A DNA stretch of 64,000 nucleotides from an uncultured Alistipes sp. (GTDB lineage Bacteria; Bacteroidota; Bacteroidia; Bacteroidales; Rikenellaceae): positions 1 through 64,000 of the forward strand of contig CALUIK010000005.1 in assembly GCA_944320685.1 (NCBI GenBank). The letters are read 5' to 3'. The position numbers and the translations under genes were made by a program. This document shows, piece by piece, positions 1-7,988 of this stretch (positions within the stretch are counted from its first letter, which is position 1; every line of letters starts with the position of its first letter). The notes beneath the pieces were generated by a model. The model saw nothing but the letters and a program-made list of their open reading frames with translations, did not search any database and had not been told where the DNA came from.

Positions 1-516
1 GTGACCAACTGTTCGAACAACTACGGGCCGTACCAGTTCCCCGAGAAGCTGATCCCGCTCTTCATAAACAACATCCGGCACGGGCGTCCGCTTCCCGTCT
101 ACGGCAGGGGAGAGAATGTGCGCGACTGGCTCTACGTGGAGGACCATGCGCGGGCCATCGACCTCATATTCCATAAGGGAAGTGTGGCCGACACGTACAA
201 TATCGGCGGTTTCAACGAGTGGAAGAACATCGACCTTATAAAGGTGATTATCCGTACGGTAGACCGCCTGCTGGGCAATGCGGAGGGGGCGAGCGAGCAT
301 CTTATAACGTACGTTACGGACCGCGCGGGGCACGACCTGCGCTATGCGATCGACTCGTCGAAGCTGCAGCGGGAGCTGGGGTGGGAGCCGAGCCTGCAGT
401 TCGAGGAGGGCATCGAGAAGACGGTACGGTGGTATCTGGACAATCAGGCATGGATGGATAACATCACCTCGGGCGAGTACGAGAAGTATTACGACGAGAT
501 GTACAGGAACCGTTAA
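1..516 (+). CDS. rmlB: dTDP-glucose 4,6-dehydratase, C-terminal half (cut by window edge)
   Basis: This is the 3' part of a short-chain dehydrogenase/epimerase-type enzyme that converts dTDP-glucose to dTDP-4-keto-6-deoxyglucose, the second step of dTDP-rhamnose synthesis in the cytoplasm. The visible 171 residues open with TNCSNNYGPYQFPEKLIP, which in RmlB follows directly after the catalytic YxxxK helix, and continue with GRPLPVYGRGENVRDWLYVEDH, a signature of the family's substrate-binding region. Full-length RmlB is about 350 residues, so the NAD-binding half lies upstream of base 1, and the GTG at base 1 is not a real start. A strong hairpin follows the stop. Confidence in the family is high; no other rml gene is in view. 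Confidence 0.95.
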   Translation: MTNCSNNYGPYQFPEKLIPLFINNIRHGRPLPVYGRGENVRDWLYVEDHARAIDLIFHKGSVADTYNIGGFNEWKNIDLIKVIIRTVDRLLGNAEGASEHLITYVTDRAGHDLRYAIDSSKLQRELGWEPSLQFEEGIEKTVRWYLDNQAWMDNITSGEYEKYYDEMYRNR

Positions 517-542
517 CGGTCGAAAATCCGATCGCGATGTGA

Positions 543-575
543 AATTGGCCCTGCCGTAGTGCGGCAGGGCCAATT
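543..575. terminator. Bidirectional hairpin between rmlB and the AraC gene
   Basis: A perfect 14-bp inverted repeat (arms 543-556 and 562-575, 5-nt loop) lies between the convergent rmlB and AraC-family genes. It is GC-rich in the core with A/T at the base, suiting termination from both sides, although no long T-run follows. Confidence 0.7.
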
Positions 576-598
576 CCGTATTTCGAGTGGTGTTAATG

Positions 599-1498
599 CT
601 ACTCGCAAATACCGTGCTCGTAGTCATCGAGGTACTCCGAGAAGGTCTTTCCGGTCTGTTGCTTGAAGAAGCGCATCAGGTGGCTCGGATCCGAGAAACG
701 GTAGTCATCTGCGAGTTGGCTTACGTTGCGGCCTCCGAACAGGAAGTCGTTTTTGAGCGCTTCGAGAAGACGTTGCTTGAGCAGGTGGTTAGCCGTGACG
801 CCGAACTGATCCGAGACGGCACGGTTGAGCGTCACACGGCTTATCTGCATCATGTCGGCATACTCCTCGACGCGTTGCACTTCGCCTATGTGTTGTTCGA
901 GCAGCGACTTGAACCGAAAGGCATAGTTGTTCTTGGGTAGGGCTGCGGGCAGGTTGTATGCGGCGGCATATGCGCGGTTGAGCGTTACGAGCAGATAATA
1001 GAGGAGTGATACGATTATGTTGTAGCTGTCGAATGTCGGTTGCCGCAACTCATTCCTGATCTTTGTCAGCAGCCTGATGTATTCGTCGAAATCCTCACGC
1101 GCAGGGTCGATGCAGGGCGGGGTGTCGGTCTGGTAGCAATATAAAAGTCGGTAGACAAAGAATTTGTCTACAAGGAACGTCCGCATGAAATCTTCACGGA
1201 AGATGAGGAACGTGTAGTCGAGTCGGGTTTCGTCGGTGATCCATCGTTGCTGCTGGTGCGGCGACAACAACAGCACCATGCCGTCATGGAGCTCTATCCG
1301 CCGCGTGTTTAGCAACAGTGTGCCGCAGCCCTTGCGAAAGAAAAAGAACTCGAAGAAGTCGGTGCGGAAGGCGCTGTGTTCGGTCAGCACGCCGCTTATC
1401 TCGTCGCTGCGGCCCGTGTTGATGTAGAAGTCCACACCGCATTGTGTCTTGCTGAAGGGTACGTAGACAAGTTTCTCGGGAAAGGTTGTGTTTTTCAT
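599..1498 (-). CDS. AraC-family transcriptional regulator
   Basis: This 299-residue protein has an N-terminal cupin-like sensing region (about residues 10-150) and a C-terminal AraC-type double helix-turn-helix. The pattern VEEYADMMQISRVTLNRAVSDQFGV followed by ADDYRFSDPSHLMRFFKQQTGKTFSEY is typical of the two HTH units. I chose the ATG at 1498 (MKNTTFPEKL) rather than the upstream TTG at 1522, because a TATCTTTG promoter element lies at 1520-1527 and would overlap the TTG. It is divergent from the two radical-SAM genes at 1644-3190 and is a candidate regulator of them; the effector is unknown. The DNA-binding assignment is secure, the target is inference. Confidence 0.92.
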   Translation of the reverse strand: MKNTTFPEKLVYVPFSKTQCGVDFYINTGRSDEISGVLTEHSAFRTDFFEFFFFRKGCGTLLLNTRRIELHDGMVLLLSPHQQQRWITDETRLDYTFLIFREDFMRTFLVDKFFVYRLLYCYQTDTPPCIDPAREDFDEYIRLLTKIRNELRQPTFDSYNIIVSLLYYLLVTLNRAYAAAYNLPAALPKNNYAFRFKSLLEQHIGEVQRVEEYADMMQISRVTLNRAVSDQFGVTANHLLKQRLLEALKNDFLFGGRNVSQLADDYRFSDPSHLMRFFKQQTGKTFSEYLDDYEHGICE

Positions 1499-1519
1499 CT
1501 GGCAGAGGGTTGGTTGGGA

Positions 1520-1527
1520 CAAAGATA
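1520..1527 (-). promoter_or_regulatory. -7 element (TATCTTTG) for the AraC gene
   Basis: TATCTTTG on the minus strand matches the Bacteroidetes -7 consensus TAnnTTTG. It sits 21 nt before the ATG at 1498. No TTG is found at the expected -33 spacing, so only half of the promoter is convincing. Confidence 0.5.
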
Positions 1528-1643
1528 TGATTTTGATTTATCAAAATGGCATGTCTGCGTCATTTTCGGGTATGCGGTACGCGGTAAAAACTCGCTTTCT
1601 TTGCAACAGCGGAATCGAAAGGTTTCGCCCGACCCGAAATTAT

Positions 1644-2327
1644 ATGGCTATGAGCGTTTGTATCAAATCGTTGATTCGTAATCTGAATATCGTTGTAGGA
1701 TGTTCCGTTGGGTGCGTTTATTGCTATGCGCGCAATACGTGTCGGCGATTCCACATGACGGATGACTTTTCCACGCCGGAGTACATGCCGCGCAAGCTGC
1801 GTCTGATCGATTCGGCCGAGCCGCACAATTACCTTATGACGGGCATGAGCGACCTGTCGGATTGGCGGCCCGAGTGGAACGAGGAGATATTCGATCGCAT
1901 CGGGCGTAACCCTCAGCATGCCTATCTGTTTTTGACGAAGCGTCCCGAGCGGCTCGATATGAGTATCGACGACGATAATGTGTGGATGGGGGTTACGGTC
2001 ACATGCCGCGCGGACAAGCAGCGTATTGCTACCTTGCGCGAGAGAGTGCGGGCGCGGCACTATCATGTGACCTTCGAACCGCTGTTCGGTCCGGTTGGCG
2101 AACTCGATCTGGCGGGTGTGGAGTGGATTGTCATAGGCACCGAGACGGGCCGCCGTCGCGGGAGGGTAGATGCACATGTCGAGTGGGTGTCGGAGATAGT
2201 CGAGCAGGCGCGCCGTCAGGGGGTACCTATATTTATGAAAGAGGATCTGTTGCCGATCATGGGCGAGAACGGCATGATACAGGAGTTGCCCGAAGCACTC
2301 AAACAAAGAGTATGGAAGAGGAGATAA
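1644..2327 (+). CDS. Radical SAM protein, mobile-pair protein A type
   Basis: This protein of about 227 residues carries the radical-SAM cluster motif CSVGCVYC (CxxxCxxC) within the first 30 residues, which binds the [4Fe-4S] cluster that cleaves S-adenosylmethionine. The motifs YLFLTKRPERL and HVTFEPLFGPV resemble the Gp37/Gp68 (DUF5131) branch. The start is placed at ATG 1644 (MAMSVCIKSL); ATG 1650 is an alternative. The open frame extends upstream to 1488, but that part overlaps the AraC gene and looks non-coding. The gene overlaps the next radical-SAM gene by 16 nt, so the two are translationally coupled. I recognise the arrangement as the 'radical SAM mobile pair' (A then B). The substrate is not known. 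Confidence 0.85.
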   Translation: MAMSVCIKSLIRNLNIVVGCSVGCVYCYARNTCRRFHMTDDFSTPEYMPRKLRLIDSAEPHNYLMTGMSDLSDWRPEWNEEIFDRIGRNPQHAYLFLTKRPERLDMSIDDDNVWMGVTVTCRADKQRIATLRERVRARHYHVTFEPLFGPVGELDLAGVEWIVIGTETGRRRGRVDAHVEWVSEIVEQARRQGVPIFMKEDLLPIMGENGMIQELPEALKQRVWKRR

Positions 2328-3190
2328 TTCGCGACATCGACGTACAGAGCGTCATGACCCGATCGTCGCTGCCCGTGGGCGGCTACTCGGTCAATCCTTA
2401 CGTGGGGTGTCCCCACGCCTGCAAATATTGTTACGCTTCGTTCATGAAGCGTTTTACGGGCCACACGGAGCCGTGGGGCACGTTCCTCGACGTGAAACAT
2501 TGGAAGCCGATAACCGACCCTCACAAATATGACGGCCAGCGGGTGGTCATAGGGTCCGTTACGGACGGTTACAATCCTTACGAGGAGCATTTCCAGCGTA
2601 CGCGCCGTCTGCTGGAGCAACTGCGCGGCACGACGGCCGAGATCATGATATGTACCAAGTCCGACCTCGTGCTGCGTGATCTGGACCTGCTGCGCGAATT
2701 TCCGCGCATGACGGTGTCGTGGTCGGTCAATACGCTCGACGAGACGTTCCGTGCCGATATGGACTGTGCGGTTAGCATCGCGCGGCGGCTGGAGGCCATG
2801 CGGCAGGTCTACGAGGCGGGTATCCGCACCGTATGTTTCGTCTCGCCCATCTTCCCGGGTATCACCGATGCTGAGGCCATCATCGACCGAGTGAAGGATA
2901 TATGCGATCTGGTGTGGCTGGAGAATCTCAATCTGCGCGGGCAGTTCAAGCCGACGATCATGGATTATGTGCGCGAAAAACATCCCGAACTCATGCCCCT
3001 TTATGAAGCGATATACAAGCGCAAGGATATGAGTTACTGGCAGGCGCTTGAGGCTCGGATTGCCTCCTATGCCGCAGATCACGGCCTGCCGTATCGCGTG
3101 AACGACCTTCCGTACGGACGCTCGGAGAAGGGGCACCCCGTCGTGGTAAACTTCTTCTACCACGAGAAGATTCGCCTCTCGAACCGATAG
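2312..3190 (+). CDS. Radical SAM protein, mobile-pair protein B type
   Basis: This 292-residue protein starts at ATG 2312, inside the last codons of the preceding gene, and begins MEEEIIRDIDVQSVMTRSSL. Its radical-SAM motif is CPHACKYC (CxxxCxxC) near residues 38-45, followed by a TIM-barrel region containing SVTDGYNPYEE and FVSPIFPGITD, as in SplB-like radical-SAM proteins. It pairs with protein A upstream in the same reading direction and probably the same mRNA. A strong hairpin follows the stop. What the pair modifies is unknown. The pair has a patchy, mobile distribution in the family description I know, usually with a MarR-type regulator; here an AraC-type gene is adjacent instead. Confidence 0.85.
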   Translation: MEEEIIRDIDVQSVMTRSSLPVGGYSVNPYVGCPHACKYCYASFMKRFTGHTEPWGTFLDVKHWKPITDPHKYDGQRVVIGSVTDGYNPYEEHFQRTRRLLEQLRGTTAEIMICTKSDLVLRDLDLLREFPRMTVSWSVNTLDETFRADMDCAVSIARRLEAMRQVYEAGIRTVCFVSPIFPGITDAEAIIDRVKDICDLVWLENLNLRGQFKPTIMDYVREKHPELMPLYEAIYKRKDMSYWQALEARIASYAADHGLPYRVNDLPYGRSEKGHPVVVNFFYHEKIRLSNR

Positions 3191-3242
3191 GAATAGAGAT
3201 GGCGGGGTAGGCAAGTGACATGTAATGATGCAGTAAGATGTA

Positions 3243-3275
3243 AACAGCGGCGGAAGAGTCTCTTCCGCCGCTGTT
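3243..3275. terminator. Bidirectional terminator hairpin
   Basis: A perfect 15-bp inverted repeat (arms 3243-3257 and 3261-3275, 3-nt centre) lies between the radical-SAM pair (plus) and the barrel protein (minus). The ends are AA...TT on either strand. Confidence 0.75.
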
Positions 3276-3295
3276 GTGTTTGGCTCAGGTGTATG

Positions 3296-3868
3296 TCAGA
3301 AGAAGAATCCGAGGCCGAGCTGGAATGTCGAGATACGGTTCTCGCCGGTGGTGATGCCGAGCACCTCGCTCTTCTTGAAGGAGCCGTTGTAGCGGGCCGT
3401 GACGTTGAGCTTCCACAGACGTACGTCCACACCTGCGGCATATCCCATCGTGGGACGGTCGATTCTCCACTTGGTATCCTGTGTCGAGCCTCCGACATCG
3501 GTCATGAGGTTGAATGTAGGGCCGACCTGTACGGCCAGAAATCCGAGAAAACGCAGCTGCAACAGTACGGGCAGATCGAGCGTATTCATCTTGACGCTGC
3601 CGTCGATACCCGTCGGGCCTGCCACGTCGAACGTGTTGCGCGAATATATGAGTTCGGGGCGTATGCCCAGCATGCCCCACGTGAGTTCGCTCTGCAAGCC
3701 TGCATACCATCCCGAATCGGAGTTGAAATCGAAATCCTTCGCCCCCTTAAGCTTGTTGGCCTGATAATTCCATCCGGCCTTGATACCTATCTTGGCCTTC
3801 GGGACCAAGCCTGCGTGCGCCTGCGCTCCCATGCACAGGACGGCAAGGAGCAATATCAACCTTTTCAT
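3296..3868 (-). CDS. Outer membrane beta-barrel protein (porin-like, OMP_b-brl family)
   Basis: A 190-residue protein with a clear Sec signal peptide (MKRLILLLAVLCMGAQAHA) and a series of amphipathic strands such as IGIKAGWNY, GWYAGLQSEL, LDLPVLLQLRF, AVQVGPTFNLM and LNVTARYNGSF. It ends in FQLGLGFFF, a terminal aromatic strand typical of barrel insertion. The size fits the eight-stranded PorT-like barrels that are common in Bacteroidetes. The start at 3868 is chosen because it opens the signal peptide; the longer frame upstream lacks coding character. It lies 79 bp downstream of a lipoprotein gene on the same strand. The specific function is unknown. Confidence 0.85.
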   Translation of the reverse strand: MKRLILLLAVLCMGAQAHAGLVPKAKIGIKAGWNYQANKLKGAKDFDFNSDSGWYAGLQSELTWGMLGIRPELIYSRNTFDVAGPTGIDGSVKMNTLDLPVLLQLRFLGFLAVQVGPTFNLMTDVGGSTQDTKWRIDRPTMGYAAGVDVRLWKLNVTARYNGSFKKSEVLGITTGENRISTFQLGLGFFF

Positions 3869-3947
3869 AGTTTTTCCTGTTTTAGCGGTTTTACATTCGT
3901 TTATATGTTGTCGGCGGCTGTACGGCCGGCTGTTGTGCGTATGCATG

Positions 3948-4628
3948 TTACCTGCCGCGTGATCCCGCAGACCGTTTCCCCGAGGCTTTGCCGCTGTCGC
4001 TGTTGCGGGCGGGCTGTCTCTTCTGCGGCGTTTGCGGCGATGCTTTCTGCCGTTTCTGCTGTTGCGGCGGCATTATGTCGCCGCGGAGCGAACCCTCTCC
4101 TGCGCCGTCGCGGCGGGTGTCGTTGTTGCGCATGCCGCGCACGGGATTGCCGCTGTCGCGGTACGGCGTATCCGCGGGGCCGCGTCCGGGGGCCTGCGGT
4201 ACGTGCCCGGGCTGCGGACGGTATTTGTATCCGGGGGTGTCGCGCAGTACGGGCTGGGTGTGTATGCCGCGGTATTTCCTGTACTTGCTGCGGTGCGCGC
4301 GGTTGTAGAGCCACGGGTCGCGTACGTCGAGCACCACCTTGTAGAACTTGTATAAGTCACGCGGGCCTACCTGCGGCGGCAACTTGTGTGCCGACACCCA
4401 CCGCCCGTAGCTGTAGTAGTAGAACAGGGCGCGGTTCACATCGTAGTAGATGTTGAAGTCGGGGAAGTAGTAGTACGGTGCGCAGGCGTACCCTGCGGGG
4501 CCCCACGGCGGCTGTGCCGATATGTTTACCGCGGCGCCTACGGTTATGCCCTCGCGCGAACCCTGCATCATGACACTGCACGATGCGAGGCATGCGGCTG
4601 TTGCAAGTATTGCCAAGATCCGTTTCAT
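3948..4628 (-). CDS. Predicted lipoprotein with Tyr-rich central region and basic tail
   Basis: This 226-residue protein begins with an SPII signal ending in the lipobox LASC at Cys17, so it should be a periplasmic or surface lipoprotein. Residues about 35-80 are rich in Tyr and Pro (for example YYYFPDFNIYYDVNRALFYYY followed by GRWV). This resembles small Bacteroidetes lipoproteins annotated only as hypothetical. The C-terminal 90 residues are low-complexity and rich in Pro, Arg, Gln and Lys, probably disordered. It may share a transcript with the barrel gene 79 bp downstream. No enzymatic motif is seen and I do not assign a function. Confidence 0.75.
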   Translation of the reverse strand: MKRILAILATAACLASCSVMMQGSREGITVGAAVNISAQPPWGPAGYACAPYYYFPDFNIYYDVNRALFYYYSYGRWVSAHKLPPQVGPRDLYKFYKVVLDVRDPWLYNRAHRSKYRKYRGIHTQPVLRDTPGYKYRPQPGHVPQAPGRGPADTPYRDSGNPVRGMRNNDTRRDGAGEGSLRGDIMPPQQQKRQKASPQTPQKRQPARNSDSGKASGKRSAGSRGR

Positions 4629-4719
4629 AGCAGTACGTTTTTCCGGTTATCCTCGGTTGCGGAGGCGTTCGCCTGCGGCCTTTTGCCGCCTGTGCTGTCG
4701 GTGATCCGCCTCCCGTGTA

Positions 4720-4727
4720 CAAACATA
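4720..4727 (-). promoter_or_regulatory. -7 element (TATGTTTG) upstream of the lipoprotein gene
   Basis: TATGTTTG on the minus strand matches TAnnTTTG, about 90 nt before the lipoprotein ATG at 4628. The -33 region is not convincing. Confidence 0.4.
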
Positions 4728-4792
4728 CGAAAAATAGCCGTAATAACCTCATAAAATCGGTGTTATCGGCAGTACGGCATCCCGCCGCACTC

Positions 4793-5908
4793 TTATTCGC
4801 CTATGATCCATTTGCTGCCCGGTACGAGCGATACGATTTTTGCCGTGACGAAGCAGCTGGCAAAGGTCGCGGCGGCGATGGCCGGTATTGCGGCGACGGT
4901 GGGCAGCGCCAGCGCACCCTTGAATATCCCGACCCAAAATCCGAGCCAGAAAATATGCATCAGGTAGACGCCGTAGCTGAGTTTCGACATCGTGGTGATA
5001 ACCTTGGGGGCTCTCTTGTGTTCGATGCAGGTGAAGAGCAGGAAGGTGCCCACGGTAAGTGCCACGCAGTTGATGGTGCACATGGCCCAGCCGATCTCTA
5101 TGACGGGTGTCTCGTGCGTGACGCCCGGCACGGCCTGCACGTAGAACGAGAGTATTGTGGCGGCGGCGCCTGCCGTCATCAGTATCAAACCCGTAGCGAA
5201 ACGGCGGCGCCGGCCCCATGCAAGGTGCTTGCGTATGTAGTGTGCTATTACGGAATATCCGAGGTATCCCGAGAAGTACCACAGCATGTGGTATTCGTTC
5301 CAGAAGCACTCGCCCCACAGCTCGCCGCACCAGCGGTGCAGGTATGGCATGCATGTCGAGATGAGGAAGAGGATGATGAAGAAGCGTTCCTCGCGGGCCG
5401 TGGCGCGTTCGAGCCACGGCGAGATTACGGGGATGAAGAGGTAGATGCTTATGAGCGGGTACATGAACCACAGGTGCCCTGCGAGCGTGGGGAAGTTGAG
5501 CGGCAGGCGCCGCAGGTCGTGCGCCGCCGTGGCGCCGTCGATCTGTCCCCAGAGCATGGGCAGGGTGCTGTATAGTATCATGAAGACTATGAACGGCGGC
5601 AGTATGCGCGTAAAGCGGCGGCGGTAGAACTGCCACGAGGTCTGTGCGGCGGGCATGGGCATGAGCAGGTAGGCCGAGACTATGATGAACAGCGGTACCG
5701 ACATGCGGGAGAAGCCGTCGTAGAGCGATACCCACAGGCGGTCCGTCTCGTTTGCCAGAAACGATTGCGGCCCCGCCATGTCGGTCGAGCCGGCCGCGCC
5801 GTAGAAGTTCTCGCTGGCGTGTACCAGCATCACGAGAAAGCAGGCGAATATTCGCAGGTAGTCCAGAAATACGATTCTCTGTTGTGGGTTTCTCGGGTTC
5901 ATATCCAT
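4793..5908 (-). CDS. Acyltransferase family 3 integral membrane protein
   Basis: This 371-residue protein opens with RIVFLDYLRIFACFLVMLVHASEN, the first helix and conserved Arg/His of acyltransferase 3 (Acyl_transf_3) proteins, followed by about ten hydrophobic segments. Such proteins move acetyl or similar groups across the inner membrane onto surface sugars; the substrate here cannot be told. I chose ATG 5908 (MDMNPRNPQQ) because the frame upstream overlaps the end of the amylase gene and is not membrane-like; ATG 5902 is also possible. It lies 44 bp after the GH13 gene on the same strand and is probably co-transcribed with it. Confidence 0.88.
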   Translation of the reverse strand: MDMNPRNPQQRIVFLDYLRIFACFLVMLVHASENFYGAAGSTDMAGPQSFLANETDRLWVSLYDGFSRMSVPLFIIVSAYLLMPMPAAQTSWQFYRRRFTRILPPFIVFMILYSTLPMLWGQIDGATAAHDLRRLPLNFPTLAGHLWFMYPLISIYLFIPVISPWLERATAREERFFIILFLISTCMPYLHRWCGELWGECFWNEYHMLWYFSGYLGYSVIAHYIRKHLAWGRRRRFATGLILMTAGAAATILSFYVQAVPGVTHETPVIEIGWAMCTINCVALTVGTFLLFTCIEHKRAPKVITTMSKLSYGVYLMHIFWLGFWVGIFKGALALPTVAAIPAIAAATFASCFVTAKIVSLVPGSKWIIGE

Positions 5909-5952
5909 TGTTCGGGAGGTGTTTGCAGTTTGTTCCGTTATTTTGTGTGGTG

Positions 5953-7848
5953 TCAGCGCCGTTCGAACTCCACGATAAGCGCTTGCCGTGCCCCGACGCG
6001 GGTCGTGTCGTTCGGTTCGACAGCCTCGCCCGTCATCACGTTGCGGCCGTTGCGCAGGCTCTGCGTGATCTCGGCATAGCGGCTCCACTCTATGGGCTTG
6101 GCGCCGCGCGTGTTGTTTATGAAGACGAAGACGGCATCCGTGTCGTCATAGCGGAAATAGGCGTATGTGTTGCCGCGGGGTGCGAAATGGAGCGTACGGC
6201 CCGAGTGTATTACCTTCTTGCCCTTGCGCCACTCGAAGAGGCGGCGCGTATAGTCGAACAGTTCCTGTTGTACCGAGTCGCGCTGCGCCGCGTCGAAAAG
6301 CGACACTTCGTCGCCCTCCCAGCCGCCCGGGAAGTCCACGCGCAGGCCGCCGTGGCCCTGCGATAGGTCCTTCGAGGTGAACATCATCTCGTCGCCGGCG
6401 AATATCTGCGGTATGCCGCGCAGCGTTGCCAGCAGAGCCATCGAGAGCTTCATGCGGTCGGGGTTGCGGCGCACTACGTCGCCTATGCGGTCGGTGTCGT
6501 GGTTGGCCGTGAAGATCATCATGTGGGAGAGGTCGTGGTATACGAAGTCGTTGGAAAGGGTCTCGTATACGCGCGACATTCCTCGTCCCGTGCGCAGTGA
6601 GTCGCTCGACAGCGCCTCGCAGATGGCGTCCCGCAGCGGGAAGTCCATAATCGAGGGCAGGTGCGAGTCGAACCCGTCGCGGTTCGCGTTGCCGCCCTGC
6701 CAATATGCGAGCTGCGGTATGTTGCCCGTCCAGCACTCGCCCACGATGTTTATGCCGGGGTACTCCTCGCGCACGGCACGGCACCACTCGCTCATCGGCT
6801 CCTTCTCGTTGTAGGGATAGGTATCCACACGCAGACCGTCGAGGTCGGCATACTCGATCCACCATACGGCCCACTGCTTGAAGTATTGCAGCAGGTAGGG
6901 ATTGTCGAGGTTCATGTCGGGCATCGAGCGGTCGAACCACCCGCTCTCCTGTATCTCGAGGTCGGCGCGCGAGGCGTTCGGGTCCATGTTTGTCGAGAAG
7001 AGGTTGTTCGTGCGCGTGTATTGTGGGAAGCGGTGTACCCAGTCCTCGAAGGGCATATCCCGCATCCACCAGTGGGCGCTGCCGCAGTGGTTGGTGACGA
7101 TGTCCATTATCACCTTGAGGCCGCGGCTGTGGCTCTCGGCGACGAAGGTGCGGTAGAGCTCGTTCGTACCGAAGCGCGGGTCTATGCGGTAATAGTCGGC
7201 ACAGGCATAGCCGTGGTACGAACCGTGGGGTTCGTCGTCGAGCAGCAGGGGCGTGCTCCAGACAGCCGTGGCGCCCGTCGAGGCTATGTAGTCGAGGTGG
7301 TCGATCATGCCCTGTATGTCGCCGCCGTGGCGTGAGAAGAACCCTGTGCGGTCGGGTTTCTCGCGCGTGTCGTCCGTGGCGTCGTTCGAGGGGTCGCCGT
7401 TGGCGAAGCGGTCGGGCATAAGCAGGTATACCATGTCGGCCGTAGTGAAACTCTTGCGCTCGGCCGAGGCGTCACGACGCTTCTCCAGACGGTAGGGGAG
7501 CGAGAAGCGCTCCTCGCCGCGCGTGAACTCTATCATATACTCTCCCGCCGCGGCGTCGGGGGCGATGTCGATGTCGATAAAGAGAAAGTCGGGATTGTCG
7601 GCCTTATGCGTCGCTGTGACCTTCACGCCGCGCGTACCGCGCGCCATGGCCACGTCGCACGACGATATATCCTTGCCCTGCACCATCAGCTGCAGGGGTG
7701 TGCGCATTCCCACCCACCATGACAGCGGTTCTGCGCGGACGATACGGTCACCCGCCGCTTCGGCGGCGACATTCTCACGGGCTGTGTTGCAGGCGGTGAT
7801 GCTCATGGCGGTAAGGATAATTGTTGCAAGCAGTGTACGGTTCTTCAT
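5953..7848 (-). CDS. GH13 alpha-amylase family lipoprotein (neopullulanase/cyclomaltodextrinase type)
   Basis: A 631-residue enzyme with an SPII signal (lipobox ITAC, Cys20), an N-terminal beta-sandwich (about residues 35-130), a TIM barrel and a C-terminal sheet domain. GH13 motifs are present in order: DIVTNHCG (region I), GLRVDTYPY containing the nucleophile Asp, IVGECWTG containing the acid/base Glu, and FTANHDTDRIG containing the third carboxylate. The layout is closest to SusA-like neopullulanases that cut maltooligosaccharides or pullulan in the periplasm or at the outer membrane. The start at 7848 opens the signal peptide. No susC/susD genes are nearby, so it stands outside a classical starch locus. 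The family call is secure; fine specificity is inference. Confidence 0.93.
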   Translation of the reverse strand: MKNRTLLATIILTAMSITACNTARENVAAEAAGDRIVRAEPLSWWVGMRTPLQLMVQGKDISSCDVAMARGTRGVKVTATHKADNPDFLFIDIDIAPDAAAGEYMIEFTRGEERFSLPYRLEKRRDASAERKSFTTADMVYLLMPDRFANGDPSNDATDDTREKPDRTGFFSRHGGDIQGMIDHLDYIASTGATAVWSTPLLLDDEPHGSYHGYACADYYRIDPRFGTNELYRTFVAESHSRGLKVIMDIVTNHCGSAHWWMRDMPFEDWVHRFPQYTRTNNLFSTNMDPNASRADLEIQESGWFDRSMPDMNLDNPYLLQYFKQWAVWWIEYADLDGLRVDTYPYNEKEPMSEWCRAVREEYPGINIVGECWTGNIPQLAYWQGGNANRDGFDSHLPSIMDFPLRDAICEALSSDSLRTGRGMSRVYETLSNDFVYHDLSHMMIFTANHDTDRIGDVVRRNPDRMKLSMALLATLRGIPQIFAGDEMMFTSKDLSQGHGGLRVDFPGGWEGDEVSLFDAAQRDSVQQELFDYTRRLFEWRKGKKVIHSGRTLHFAPRGNTYAYFRYDDTDAVFVFINNTRGAKPIEWSRYAEITQSLRNGRNVMTGEAVEPNDTTRVGARQALIVEFERR

Positions 7849-7988
7849 ATTATGTGGTGTGTTTTGTTCCGCAGGAACGGATACGGACGGCAACAGCGCC
7901 GTATATACGCTGCGCTGTCGTCGTCCGTTGTCGTCCGTTGTCGTTCGGGGCGGTCTTGCCGCGGCTTCATTCAATGTCCGGCGGGGCT

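Noticed and set aside
1488..1643. N-terminal extension of the first radical-SAM protein
   Set aside because: It overlaps the AraC gene start and its promoter on the other strand and has no family similarity; ATG 1644 is preferred.
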